DNA of 64,000 nucleotides from Eshraghiella crossota (GTDB lineage Bacteria > Bacillota > Clostridia > Lachnospirales > Lachnospiraceae). Under the pieces are notes generated by a model. The model saw nothing but the letters and a program-made list of their open reading frames with translations, searched no databases and was not told the DNA's origin. The DNA lies in contig NZ_CP102270.1 of NCBI RefSeq assembly GCF_025148445.1, forward strand, positions 2,026,001-2,090,000, written 5' to 3'. The number at the start of each line of letters is the position of its first letter. Position 1 is the first letter of the stretch. A program made the translations under genes and the position numbers. This document shows positions 55,233-64,000 of this stretch, one piece after another.

Positions 55233-55391
55233 GCAAAAAAGTTCACCCGGATTTCCGAACTGACGCCGGAAGTCCTGCACACCTTCATTGACAAAATCGT
55301 TGTCCACGAGCGCGCAGAACGCTACAAGCAAAAGTCCGAGCAGCAGATTGATATCTACTTCACGCACATCGGAAACTTGAATGAGTTTTAG
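55233..55391 (+). pseudogene. 3' remnant of a large serine recombinase
   Basis: The plus-strand frame reads KKFTRISELTPEVLHTFIDK and continues IVVHERAERYKQKSEQQIDI, YFTHIGNLNEF, then TAG. This is the typical C-terminal end (DUF4368 region) of TnpX/Tn4451-type large serine recombinases. No catalytic domain is upstream. The fragment is richer in G and C than its neighbours. It marks a former integrative or mobilisable element. Confidence 0.8.
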
Positions 55392-55404
55392 CCACAAAAC
55401 CACC

Positions 55405-55440
55405 GCAGGACAGGCGGCGCATAAGCACTTCCTGTCCTGC
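55405..55440. terminator. Hairpin between the recombinase remnant and the phosphoesterase gene
   Basis: Perfect 10-bp arms GCAGGACAGG / CCTGTCCTGC with a 16-nt loop. Convergent position and T-rich DNA on the plus side suggest the old terminator of the recombinase gene. Confidence 0.55.
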
Positions 55441-55452
55441 AATGTCCTTCTT

Positions 55453-55938
55453 TTACAGATACTTTAACTGAAACTCCGGATTCCCTTTCTCGTCAATTTC
55501 TGCAACAATATAACTAGGATCATGTCCCGGCTGTCTCGGATATGTCAGACTGCCCGGATTAAGCATGGTAATTCTGCCCATTTTACGGATTTCGGGAATA
55601 TGAGTATGTCCGTACATAGCAATATCGCAATCGTTAAATTCTGCATGTTCCCTTAAATCTTCATTTTTGCCGTCAGGATACACATTATAATAGTGTCCGT
55701 GGGTAATAAAGGCCCTGTGACAGCCTACCATAACGATGCTCTCGGAAGGCAGGGCAGACCCCCAGTCATTGTTGCCTCTGACCGCAAAGCATGGAATTCC
55801 CGTCACATGCTCAATATAATCTACATTTTCACAAATATCTCCAAGATGTATTATTTTACAAACCGGTTTTTCCTTTTCTATGGCTCTTAATAAATTACCA
55901 TCTTTGCCATGGGTATCACTTACGATAAGTATTTTCAT
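55453..55938 (-). CDS. YfcE/MJ0936-type metallophosphoesterase
   Basis: 161-residue calcineurin-like phosphodiesterase. Metal-binding motifs in order: SDTHG (7-11), HLGDI, GNNDW, THGHYYN and GHTHIPE. The closing NPGSLTYPR block is typical of the YfcE family. The gene overlaps rdgB by four bases (ATGA) and is the last gene of a four-gene operon. The physiological substrate is unknown. Confidence 0.94.
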   Translation of the reverse strand: MKILIVSDTHGKDGNLLRAIEKEKPVCKIIHLGDICENVDYIEHVTGIPCFAVRGNNDWGSALPSESIVMVGCHRAFITHGHYYNVYPDGKNEDLREHAEFNDCDIAMYGHTHIPEIRKMGRITMLNPGSLTYPRQPGHDPSYIVAEIDEKGNPEFQLKYL

Positions 55939-56525
55939 ATCAGTGATTTTTCCTTTAATATCTTTTTCATCGCCATCAATGCTTTTCCTCTGTGGCTGAT
56001 AGAATTTTTAAGTTCAGGTGACATTTCTCCCGTGGTCATACCATACTCCGGCACATATACAATAGGATCGTATCCGAAACCATTTTCTCCTTTTGGTTCG
56101 TCCGCTATTATTCCTTCGATTGTACCTCTGGTTGTAATCACTTCACCATCAGGCAATACTGCTGCTATTGCACACACAAATCTTGCACTTCTCTTATCGC
56201 CCTCAAGACCCTTAAGATTATCAATAATAGCCCTGTTTTTTACCTCGTAAGAAGTATCTTTTCCCATGAATCTGGCAGAGTATATTCCCGGCTGTTTGTC
56301 CATGGCATCCACTTCAAGTCCGGAATCGTCGGCGAGAACCATCTGTCCTGTCATTTCCATAATCGTCTTTGCTTTAATGATTGCATTTTCTTCAAAAGTC
56401 TTTCCGTTTTCAACAATATCAACATCGATTCCTGCTTCTTTCAGCGAAACAATATCTTCGTTAATATCTCCTAATATTTCTTTAATTTCTTTAATTTTTC
56501 CTTGATTAGTTGTTGCAAATATCAT
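55935..56525 (-). CDS. rdgB: XTP/dITP diphosphatase (RdgB/HAM1 family)
   Basis: Removes deaminated purine nucleotides from the pool. 196 residues from ATG 56525, where GGAG lies eight bases upstream. A longer frame to 56564 would overlap the protease gene. ATTNQGKIKEI (4-14), LADDSGLEVDAM, FGYDPIVYVPEYG and SHRGKALM are the family signatures. Confidence 0.96.
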   Translation of the reverse strand: MIFATTNQGKIKEIKEILGDINEDIVSLKEAGIDVDIVENGKTFEENAIIKAKTIMEMTGQMVLADDSGLEVDAMDKQPGIYSARFMGKDTSYEVKNRAIIDNLKGLEGDKRSARFVCAIAAVLPDGEVITTRGTIEGIIADEPKGENGFGYDPIVYVPEYGMTTGEMSPELKNSISHRGKALMAMKKILKEKSLI

Positions 56526-56530
56526 CTTAA

Positions 56531-58240
56531 TCACTCCATATCGTCTGTATAAAATTTTAAACAAATATTACAATTCTGCGTCTCTTCAACTCTTTCCCAG
56601 CTTCGTCCATTCGCACTTATGTAACCCTCTCCATCGTCAATCACAACATCCGTTGTTACATCCGTCTTACATTCCACCGCCACAGGATGAACGGAATTAG
56701 GAGTCTTAATGTATACAACTACTGCATATTTGATGTCTTTTTTCATAATTAAATCATCATTTAATTTAATAGTGTAATATCCTGCATTTTTTAAAAGGCC
56801 TTTTGCTGCAAGCCTTTTGGTATTGAAAGATTCCGTTCCTTGAAAATTCTCAATAAAATACACTTCATATTCGGTATCTTCACCTATTGCATAAAAACCA
56901 ACGCTCTTTAAAATTTCATCTTTATTTGTAGTATATACATTGGCAAAATATGCACTATCCTGATTATATCCTATTTTGCCTGTCCACCCAAGTTCGTCGC
57001 TCTGGTATATATTATCATAATTATTTCTGTCTTCAACTACCGTATAGACAATATTTCTTATTCCAATGTTGCTGTCAAAATATGATACGTAAAAATATCC
57101 GTTCTCGCCGAATTTGTCACCCCAGCTGTTCACACAGATAAAAGCTCCATCCTGTTCCGGTTTGGTGGCAAAATTATCTGCAGGGTACGAATCATCCCAG
57201 CCAACTATAACAATATCATGGTTAGGTTTTTCCATTCCGATATAGCAGTATGCGCTGCTCTCCGGATTATAATACTGTGATTTTTTACCTCCTGCATCGT
57301 TAACGGACATATACAGTGAACTTTGAACTCCTCCGTATAAAAACACAGCCTCTTTAATTGCATTGTAATCCTTGCTTCCGATTATCTGCATTTCCTGGAC
57401 ATGTACTGCGGCTTTAAGATTATCCGGAGAATGTCCGTCTCCGTAAGGGTCTTCCACTTCAAGAACCGGTCCTTTCCATGCCGCAAGGTATGCCATGGAC
57501 ATTGTATATTCGCCACCATCCATCTGTCCCAGATTATAACCATTATGAAAGCTCATATGATCTGCTGAAAATTCAAACCTGTGTTCCGGTAAAAGAGTAG
57601 ATGACAATGCCGTAAGACTGGCAAATGCCCAGCATGTACCAAAATCTTCCTGATTGCGTACTGTGGTTACCTTCCCGTCTTTTCTGTAATCATAACAATA
57701 CGGGTATATCTTTTCACCGCTTTTTTTATTGCTTATCTCAATACAGTTCTGTTCATAATTCCATTTGTAATCATAGTTAAATTTTTCACAAATAAACCTG
57801 AGCGGAACATATATATCATTGTCTACCATAGCAACGGAGACAGCCATCTTTTCATCCGTGCCGTTAACGCTTACGGTATCGCTGCCTGCCGTAAAAATAA
57901 GCCTGTTGGCACTCTTTTCAAGTACAAGCATGGTATTATAATATCTGTTGGATGCACAGGATATCGTATCTTTAAGGATATTGTAATTAACCATTATATT
58001 ACGTTTATCATCCATATATATTTTTTCCTGTGTAACATTAAACGGACTTCCGTCTACAGACATTTTGATACCTGTCATATTAACATAATTGGCAATTACG
58101 TAATTCCAGTCAGACGATTTCTCAATGACAGTCTGGCCTTTAACAATCTTTGCATGTCTTGACGTTATTACAAATCTGGCAACAAAAATCAAAGCAATGG
58201 CAAAGATAATATACAAGTAAAACTTTTTTCCAGGTCTCAC
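56531..58240 (-). CDS. Membrane-anchored papain-like (C1) cysteine peptidase
   Basis: 569 residues. One N-terminal membrane helix (about 7-25). A copper-amine-oxidase-N-like binding domain (about 85-170, with VPLRFICEKFNYDYKWN) follows, then a C1A peptidase. Catalytic Cys is in DFGTCWAFAS (near 200), His in NHDIVIVGWDD (near 344) and Asn in VNSWGDKFGENGYFYVSY (near 367). A beta-rich C-terminal domain comes last. It is probably outside the membrane. It is in one operon with the methyltransferase (2-bp gap) and rdgB (5-bp gap), an odd setting for a surface protease. Confidence 0.9.
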   Translation of the reverse strand: MRPGKKFYLYIIFAIALIFVARFVITSRHAKIVKGQTVIEKSSDWNYVIANYVNMTGIKMSVDGSPFNVTQEKIYMDDKRNIMVNYNILKDTISCASNRYYNTMLVLEKSANRLIFTAGSDTVSVNGTDEKMAVSVAMVDNDIYVPLRFICEKFNYDYKWNYEQNCIEISNKKSGEKIYPYCYDYRKDGKVTTVRNQEDFGTCWAFASLTALSSTLLPEHRFEFSADHMSFHNGYNLGQMDGGEYTMSMAYLAAWKGPVLEVEDPYGDGHSPDNLKAAVHVQEMQIIGSKDYNAIKEAVFLYGGVQSSLYMSVNDAGGKKSQYYNPESSAYCYIGMEKPNHDIVIVGWDDSYPADNFATKPEQDGAFICVNSWGDKFGENGYFYVSYFDSNIGIRNIVYTVVEDRNNYDNIYQSDELGWTGKIGYNQDSAYFANVYTTNKDEILKSVGFYAIGEDTEYEVYFIENFQGTESFNTKRLAAKGLLKNAGYYTIKLNDDLIMKKDIKYAVVVYIKTPNSVHPVAVECKTDVTTDVVIDDGEGYISANGRSWERVEETQNCNICLKFYTDDME

Positions 58241-58242
58241 GT

Positions 58243-59403
58243 TCAGTCTCCCATAGTTTTATTTCTTTTAGGTGGTTTTGGTCCCAAAAACTGATAATAA
58301 AATGTTTTTATCATTCCATTATATATTTTTCTGTTCTTATCCGCCTTACGTCCGATATATTTTTCCGCATCTTCGTATGACGTAATCATATATGCTGACC
58401 ATGTATCAAGCAAAGCAAACTGTCTTCCCAGGTCCGAATATATAGCAGGAAGTGTGGCAGCCTCTTCAAGTCTTTCGCCATAAGGCGGATTGGTAATGAT
58501 AAATCCGTATTTGCCATGATGTGACAGCTCACTCACAGGTCTTACCTGAAAATGAACCAGTTTCTCAACACCTGCCCTGACAGCGTTCTCCTTAGCTGTT
58601 CTGATCACCTCAGGGTCAATATCATATCCCTGTATATCTGTATCTATATTGGTATTTATCTCGTCTTCAGCATCACTTACCGCATCATACCATAATTTTT
58701 TTTCAATAAAATTTGTCCATTTTTCTGCGGTAAACTCCCTGTTCATACCGGGTGCAATATTGGCTGCAATCATTGCGGCTTCAATAACAAAAGTTCCGCT
58801 TCCGCAAAACGGATCTACAAGTATTCTGTCTTTTCTCCAAGGTGTCATCAATATAAGAGCCGCTGCAAGAGTCTCTGATATAGGTGCTTTTCCGGCCTTA
58901 ATCCTGTAACCTCTCTTATGAAGTGAATCTCCCGTTGTATCAAGACAAACTGTTACTTCATCTTTATTGATAAATACTCTTACAGGGTAATCTGCTCCGC
59001 TTTCATCAAACCATTCCTTGTCATATGTCTGTTTAAGTTTCTCCACCATAGCTTTTTTCACTATTGACTGTATATCTGAAGGGCTGTAAAGCGTACTGTT
59101 CACCGTACTTGCTTTTGTTACCCAGAACCTGCCGTCCTCCGGAATAAATTCATCCCATGGACACGCTTTTACATTTTCAAACAGCTCATCATATGTAAAT
59201 GCCTTAAATCTTCCTACGCATATCAGAACTCTTTCTGCTGTTCTTAAAAAAATATTAGTACGGCATACCGCATCCGCATCTCCAAGGATTGTAACACGTC
59301 CATCTTCGACCTGTTCTATATCATATCCTAAATCATTAATTTCTCTCTTTAAAACTGCCTCAAGTCCAAAATGGCATGGCAGAATAATTGGGAATGTTCT
59401 CAT
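58243..59403 (-). CDS. THUMP-domain 23S rRNA (guanine-N2)-type methyltransferase
   Basis: 386 residues. An N-terminal THUMP RNA-binding region (about 45-155) is followed by a Rossmann SAM-dependent methyltransferase. DPFCGSGTFVIEAA (near 200) is the SAM loop, and NPPYGERL (near 305) is the catalytic motif. It matches the YpsC/RlmL-N family that makes m2G in 23S rRNA. The exact target base is not certain. First gene of the operon with the papain-like protease, rdgB and the phosphoesterase. Confidence 0.93.
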   Translation of the reverse strand: MRTFPIILPCHFGLEAVLKREINDLGYDIEQVEDGRVTILGDADAVCRTNIFLRTAERVLICVGRFKAFTYDELFENVKACPWDEFIPEDGRFWVTKASTVNSTLYSPSDIQSIVKKAMVEKLKQTYDKEWFDESGADYPVRVFINKDEVTVCLDTTGDSLHKRGYRIKAGKAPISETLAAALILMTPWRKDRILVDPFCGSGTFVIEAAMIAANIAPGMNREFTAEKWTNFIEKKLWYDAVSDAEDEINTNIDTDIQGYDIDPEVIRTAKENAVRAGVEKLVHFQVRPVSELSHHGKYGFIITNPPYGERLEEAATLPAIYSDLGRQFALLDTWSAYMITSYEDAEKYIGRKADKNRKIYNGMIKTFYYQFLGPKPPKRNKTMGD

Positions 59404-59472
59404 CGTATATATCCTATCTTATTTTCTAAACTGTATTAACTATATTCTTTTTATCCTTATAATGTCAATGGT

Positions 59473-59784
59473 TTATTCCGATTCAATATAATTTCCGTCA
59501 TATGCATTAATGCCTCCAAGTAATGCCCTGGTTATATGTCCTCTGTCAAAAAGCTCTTTAGCCGCAAGTATTCCTGTCCCCCCGCCATTACAGTAAAGTA
59601 CATAGATAAAATCCTTAGGCATTTTGTCATACATCGCTTCAAGCTTTTCTATTGGAATATTAACGGCATCCGTAATGTGCATCTCATTAAACTCTGTTTT
59701 ATCTCTTACATCAATTATCATAGCATGTTTGTTTCCCACATACTTATCCATTTCTTTGGAATTAATCAGTTCAAATCTAAGCAT
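59473..59784 (-). CDS. Rhodanese-like domain protein
   Basis: 103 residues, a single rhodanese domain. The conserved IIDVRDKTEFNEMHITDAVNIP (read in parts) lies near 24-45, and the active-site Cys is in VLYCNGGGTG (near 70). It may carry sulfane sulfur. It is a stand-alone gene, 69 bp from the methyltransferase. Confidence 0.93.
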   Translation of the reverse strand: MLRFELINSKEMDKYVGNKHAMIIDVRDKTEFNEMHITDAVNIPIEKLEAMYDKMPKDFIYVLYCNGGGTGILAAKELFDRGHITRALLGGINAYDGNYIESE

Positions 59785-59882
59785 ATTCCTCTACCTCACC
59801 CATATATTATAGTGTATTCATGCGGTTTTTATTGTTACATGTAAGTATTAAAAAATTTTTTAAAAAAAATTCAAAAAAGGTA

Positions 59883-60018
59883 TTGCATTTTTCGACAGAA
59901 TAGTATATTATAACACTTGTAAGGAGCAACGGAAGCTTCTTACAACCCCTTATTAATTATTTATACTCCCCTCATGAAAATAGTGAGTGACCTTTTAGGT
60001 CACTCGCTATTTTCGTTA
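59883..60018 (+). ncRNA. Candidate small RNA with its own promoter
   Basis: The plus strand has TTGCAT (59883-59888), a 17-bp spacer and TATTAT (59906-59911), a good sigma-A promoter with no gene after it. The predicted RNA from about 59918 has the hairpin TTGTAAGGAGC / GCTTCTTACAA (59917-59945). A second, perfect or near-perfect 17-bp hairpin GAAAATAGTGAGTGACC / GGTCACTCGCTATTTTC (59976-60013) follows and could end it. No open frame with a ribosome site is inside, only an unsupported 15-codon frame. The family is not recognised. Confidence 0.5.
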
Positions 60019-60047
60019 TAGGACTTTTTTCTCTACAAATAATATAC

Positions 60048-60081
60048 AAAAAACGAATGGGCATTGCTTCCCATTCGTTTT
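60048..60081 (-). terminator. Terminator after the LPG-synthase-like gene
   Basis: Stem AAAACGAATGGG / CCCATTCGTTTT with a 7-nt loop and trailing Ts on the minus strand, right after the stop codon. Confidence 0.88.
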
Positions 60082-60086
60082 AATTT

Positions 60087-61157
60087 TTATATTCTTATAT
60101 TGTCATAATCCAACTCTGTCTTTTTCTTTTCTTCTTCAGCCTTTTTCATTTTTCTTAAACCTTTCCCTATAAATGCCATCATAACAAGGCTGAACAAAAA
60201 AGGAATATAATAAGTAGAAAGTCTGTAAAGTACCATACTTGATCCTGCTACTACTTTTCCGAATACAGCCGCAAAAAGCACCGAAAAAACTACTTCAAGA
60301 GAGCCTACGCCACCTGATGTAGGAAGTACCCCCATCAAAAGCTGCATAAGAGACGTTACGGTAAGGCCCTGTGCAAAACTTACACCGCCTAAATCTCCTC
60401 CCAGTGCATAGATTGCAAGCGTCGGGATTACATACCAGCAGCTCATCTTTAAAGCATCAATCAGCGTCAAAGAAATCCACGCTGCCGGCTTTTTGATAAT
60501 CTTTACCGTTGCTTCCCTTAAAAGAACAATCTGTGTCTTGATTTTTTCATTGACTTCTTTAAAACGTGTTTTTCCAAGTGTCGCATCAAGTATTTTGCAT
60601 ACAAGTCTATGAAACCATTCTGCAGAACACAAAAGTATCATAAATACAATTATGGCAATACTTAGTCCCACACCCATATACATATATCTGAATGAACTCG
60701 AAAAATTTGTTACTACGAAATTATTGTTAAGAATAAGCATAATTACAGCATATACAACAATAACTGTCTTGTGAAAAATATATGGCATCATAGTTATGCT
60801 ACAGGCTGTTCCGGTATCGACACCATTCTTATGGAGAAACAAAATCTGAGCAGGTTTAATACCTGCACCAAATGATGTAACGTTAAAAAAGATACTCATA
60901 TATGCAATCGGTATAAACTTGGAAAATTTAATTTTAATACCCTGTCTGACTGTAATACCATAATATACAACCGCATCAATCAGATAATAACAATTTCCCA
61001 ACAATACCATTCCGGCAAATATATACATATTCGTTTTAGACAAACTGTCCACAATGTCTTCATAGGAATCCCTGAACATCCTATACAAAATAAAAAACAT
61101 CAGCAGTACAACTGCAATACAAAATATTACTTTTATGGTTTTTTTCTTATTATTCAT
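60087..61157 (-). CDS. LPG synthase transmembrane-domain (UPF0104) family protein
   Basis: 356 residues from ATG 61157 (AAGGAAA eight bases upstream). About eight membrane helices. The conserved block VTSFGAGIKPAQILFLHKNG (near 108) and the later GGVGSLEVVF match the flippase-like part of MprF without the catalytic domain. Members may move lipids across the membrane. The C-terminal tail is rich in Lys/Glu. Single gene. Confidence 0.9.
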   Translation of the reverse strand: MNNKKKTIKVIFCIAVVLLMFFILYRMFRDSYEDIVDSLSKTNMYIFAGMVLLGNCYYLIDAVVYYGITVRQGIKIKFSKFIPIAYMSIFFNVTSFGAGIKPAQILFLHKNGVDTGTACSITMMPYIFHKTVIVVYAVIMLILNNNFVVTNFSSSFRYMYMGVGLSIAIIVFMILLCSAEWFHRLVCKILDATLGKTRFKEVNEKIKTQIVLLREATVKIIKKPAAWISLTLIDALKMSCWYVIPTLAIYALGGDLGGVSFAQGLTVTSLMQLLMGVLPTSGGVGSLEVVFSVLFAAVFGKVVAGSSMVLYRLSTYYIPFLFSLVMMAFIGKGLRKMKKAEEEKKKTELDYDNIRI

Positions 61158-61224
61158 ACGATTTCCTTTTTTATATAAATGCAATATCAAATAAAAAAAC
61201 CTGTCATGTCGACAGGTTATAAAA

Positions 61225-61298
61225 CGCGCCAGAGAGGATTCGAACCCCCGACACCTTGGTCCGTAGCCAAGTGCTCTATCCAGCTGAGCTACCAGCGC
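61225..61298 (-). tRNA. tRNA-Arg (ACG)
   Basis: Acceptor GCGCTGG / CTGGCGC plus G. Anticodon stem-loop CTTGG-CTACGGA-CCAAG. A34 should be edited to inosine. Confidence 0.96.
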
Positions 61299-61376
61299 AT
61301 CCTGTAAATCAGTACATTACCAATTCACAATATTGTTTTTAAATTTCAAAAACACCACCTTAGTGATGTTTCCAAA

Positions 61377-61462
61377 TGCCGGCGACCGGAGTCGAACCGG
61401 TACGGGAAGTTAATCCCACGGGATTTTAAGTCCCGGGCGTCTGCCAATTCCGCCACGCCGGC
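61377..61462 (-). tRNA. tRNA-Leu (UAA)
   Basis: Acceptor GCCGGCG / CGCCGGC plus A. Anticodon stem-loop CGGGA-CTTAAAA-TCCCG, with a long variable arm. Confidence 0.96.
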
Positions 61463-61482
61463 ATAATAACTATTCAGTTAAA

Positions 61483-61555
61483 TGGGACCTACAGGGCTCG
61501 AACCTGTGACCCTCTGCTTGTAAGGCAGATGCTCTCCCAGCTGAGCTAAGATCCC
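61483..61555 (-). tRNA. tRNA-Val (UAC)
   Basis: Acceptor GGGATCT / AGGTCCC plus A. Anticodon stem-loop TCTGC-CTTACAA-GCAGA. Confidence 0.96.
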
Positions 61556-61571
61556 AGAAAATTTATAAAAA

Positions 61572-61645
61572 CGACCCGGATGGGGTTCGAACCCACGACC
61601 TCCGCCGTGACAGGGCGGCGCTCTAACCAGCTGAGCCACCAGGCC
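61572..61645 (-). tRNA. tRNA-Asp (GUC)
   Basis: Acceptor GGCCTGG / CCGGGTC plus G. Anticodon stem-loop CCGCC-CTGTCAC-GGCGG. Confidence 0.96.
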
Positions 61646-61676
61646 AAGTTGTTTTTACTGTGATATTAAATTATAG

Positions 61677-61750
61677 TGGACCTTCGGGGACTCGAACCCA
61701 GGACCGACCGGTTATGAGCCGGTTGCTCTAACCAACTGAGCTAAAGGTCC
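61677..61750 (-). tRNA. tRNA with CAU anticodon (Met, or Ile2 after lysidine modification)
   Basis: Acceptor GGACCTT / AAGGTCC plus A. Anticodon stem-loop ACCGG-CTCATAA-CCGGT. The GGACCTTTAGCTCAG 5' end is like bacterial tRNA-Ile(CAU), whose C34 is changed to lysidine, but elongator Met cannot be excluded. It is not the initiator: the anticodon stem lacks its three G-C pairs. Confidence 0.9.
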
Positions 61751-61785
61751 GAAGCATTTTTAGACTGCTAAAAAGCTTTATTAAG

Positions 61786-61858
61786 AGCCGACAATCGGAA
61801 TCGAACCGATAACCTGCTGATTACAAATCAGCTGCTCTGCCAATTGAGCCATGTCGGC
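61786..61858 (-). tRNA. tRNA-Thr (UGU)
   Basis: Acceptor GCCGACA / TGTCGGC plus T. Anticodon stem-loop GCTGA-TTTGTAA-TCAGC. Confidence 0.96.
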
Positions 61859-61930
61859 ATATGCTATTATTTACTTTACAAAATGTCGACAAAAACAAAA
61901 TGCCAAACCATTTTCAGATTCGGCTTACAA

Positions 61931-62002
61931 TGACCCCAACGAGATTCGAACTCGTGTTACCGCCGTGAAAGGGCGATGTCTTAACCGCTTGACCATGGGG
62001 CC
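61931..62002 (-). tRNA. tRNA-Glu (UUC)
   Basis: Acceptor GGCCCCA / TGGGGTC plus A. Anticodon loop CTTTCAC. Confidence 0.96.
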
Positions 62003-62007
62003 ATAAA

Positions 62008-62079
62008 CTCCCTGAGTAGGGCTCGAACCTACAACAACTCGGTTAACAGCCGAGTGCTCTACCATTGAGCTATCAAGGA
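62008..62079 (-). tRNA. tRNA-Asn (GUU)
   Basis: Acceptor TCCTTGA / TCAGGGA plus G. Anticodon stem-loop CTCGG-CTGTTAA-CCGAG. It lies about 85 bp past the 23S rRNA 3' end, with no 5S gene between. Confidence 0.96.
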
Positions 62080-62164
62080 ATAAGCAATGAACTGTTCCTT
62101 CAAAACCACATACTAAAAACTTTTCTGAAATATCTTAACATTTCCAACAACCTCTATAAGCCGT

Positions 62165-64000
<1,836 letters not shown>

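Overview
The window is chromosomal DNA from a low-GC, spore-forming, anaerobic Firmicute, most likely a member of the Lachnospiraceae (Clostridia). The support is an alpha/beta-type small acid-soluble spore protein, a DUF3793 protein beside a flavodoxin, an FprA-type oxygen-reducing flavoprotein, an Agr-type peptide signalling locus, a tryptophan T-box and c-di-GMP signalling parts. No species can be fixed from the sequence alone. Most genes lie on the minus strand.

Layout. 0-9.4 kb: the N-terminal part of a chemoreceptor (cut by the window edge), enolase, and the proteostasis cluster tig-clpP-clpX-lon-ysxC. 9.4-19.4 kb: a minus-strand unit that starts with a consensus promoter and a class I c-di-GMP riboswitch with an overlapping terminator. 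Five paralogous lipoproteins, a proline-rich membrane-anchored protein and a 1689-residue Ig-like surface protein follow. 19.5-19.85 kb: a tandem array of stem-loop repeats, also found as single copies at 49.9 and 51.3 kb. 19.96-22.9 kb: an ABC exporter operon behind a palindromic operator. 23-33.5 kb: flavodoxin, SASP, DJ-1, CYTH, a frameshifted GNAT/PP-loop gene, a TPR/HD-GYP/GNAT protein, a Na/Pi transporter, DegV, DUF1836 and two Nudix genes. 33.5-40.3 kb: the complete trp operon (E-G-D-C-F-B-A) behind a Trp T-box. 40.3-42.8 kb: a CgeB-like glycosyltransferase, tRNA-Leu and FprA.

42.9-51.4 kb is the most interesting part. A full agr-type locus (agrD-agrB-agrC-agrA) has an AgrD precursor without cysteine. 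Next to it are an ABC transporter and two tandemly duplicated beta-propeller-like lipoproteins. Each lipoprotein promoter carries two perfect 9-bp direct repeats of the LytTR (AgrA) recognition type with a 12-bp spacer. This suggests that the Agr circuit controls the duplicated lipoprotein/ABC module.

51.4-52.1 kb: six tRNAs from one consensus promoter. 52.2-55.4 kb: an accessory stretch with a subtilase gene split by an in-frame TAG, a lipoprotein and the 3' remnant of a large serine recombinase. 55.4-59.4 kb: a housekeeping operon (THUMP methyltransferase, papain-like protease, RdgB, YfcE-like phosphoesterase). 59.5-61.2 kb: a rhodanese, a candidate small RNA and an LPG-synthase-type membrane protein. 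61.2-64 kb: eight tRNAs and the 3' part of a 23S rRNA gene with no 5S gene in between.
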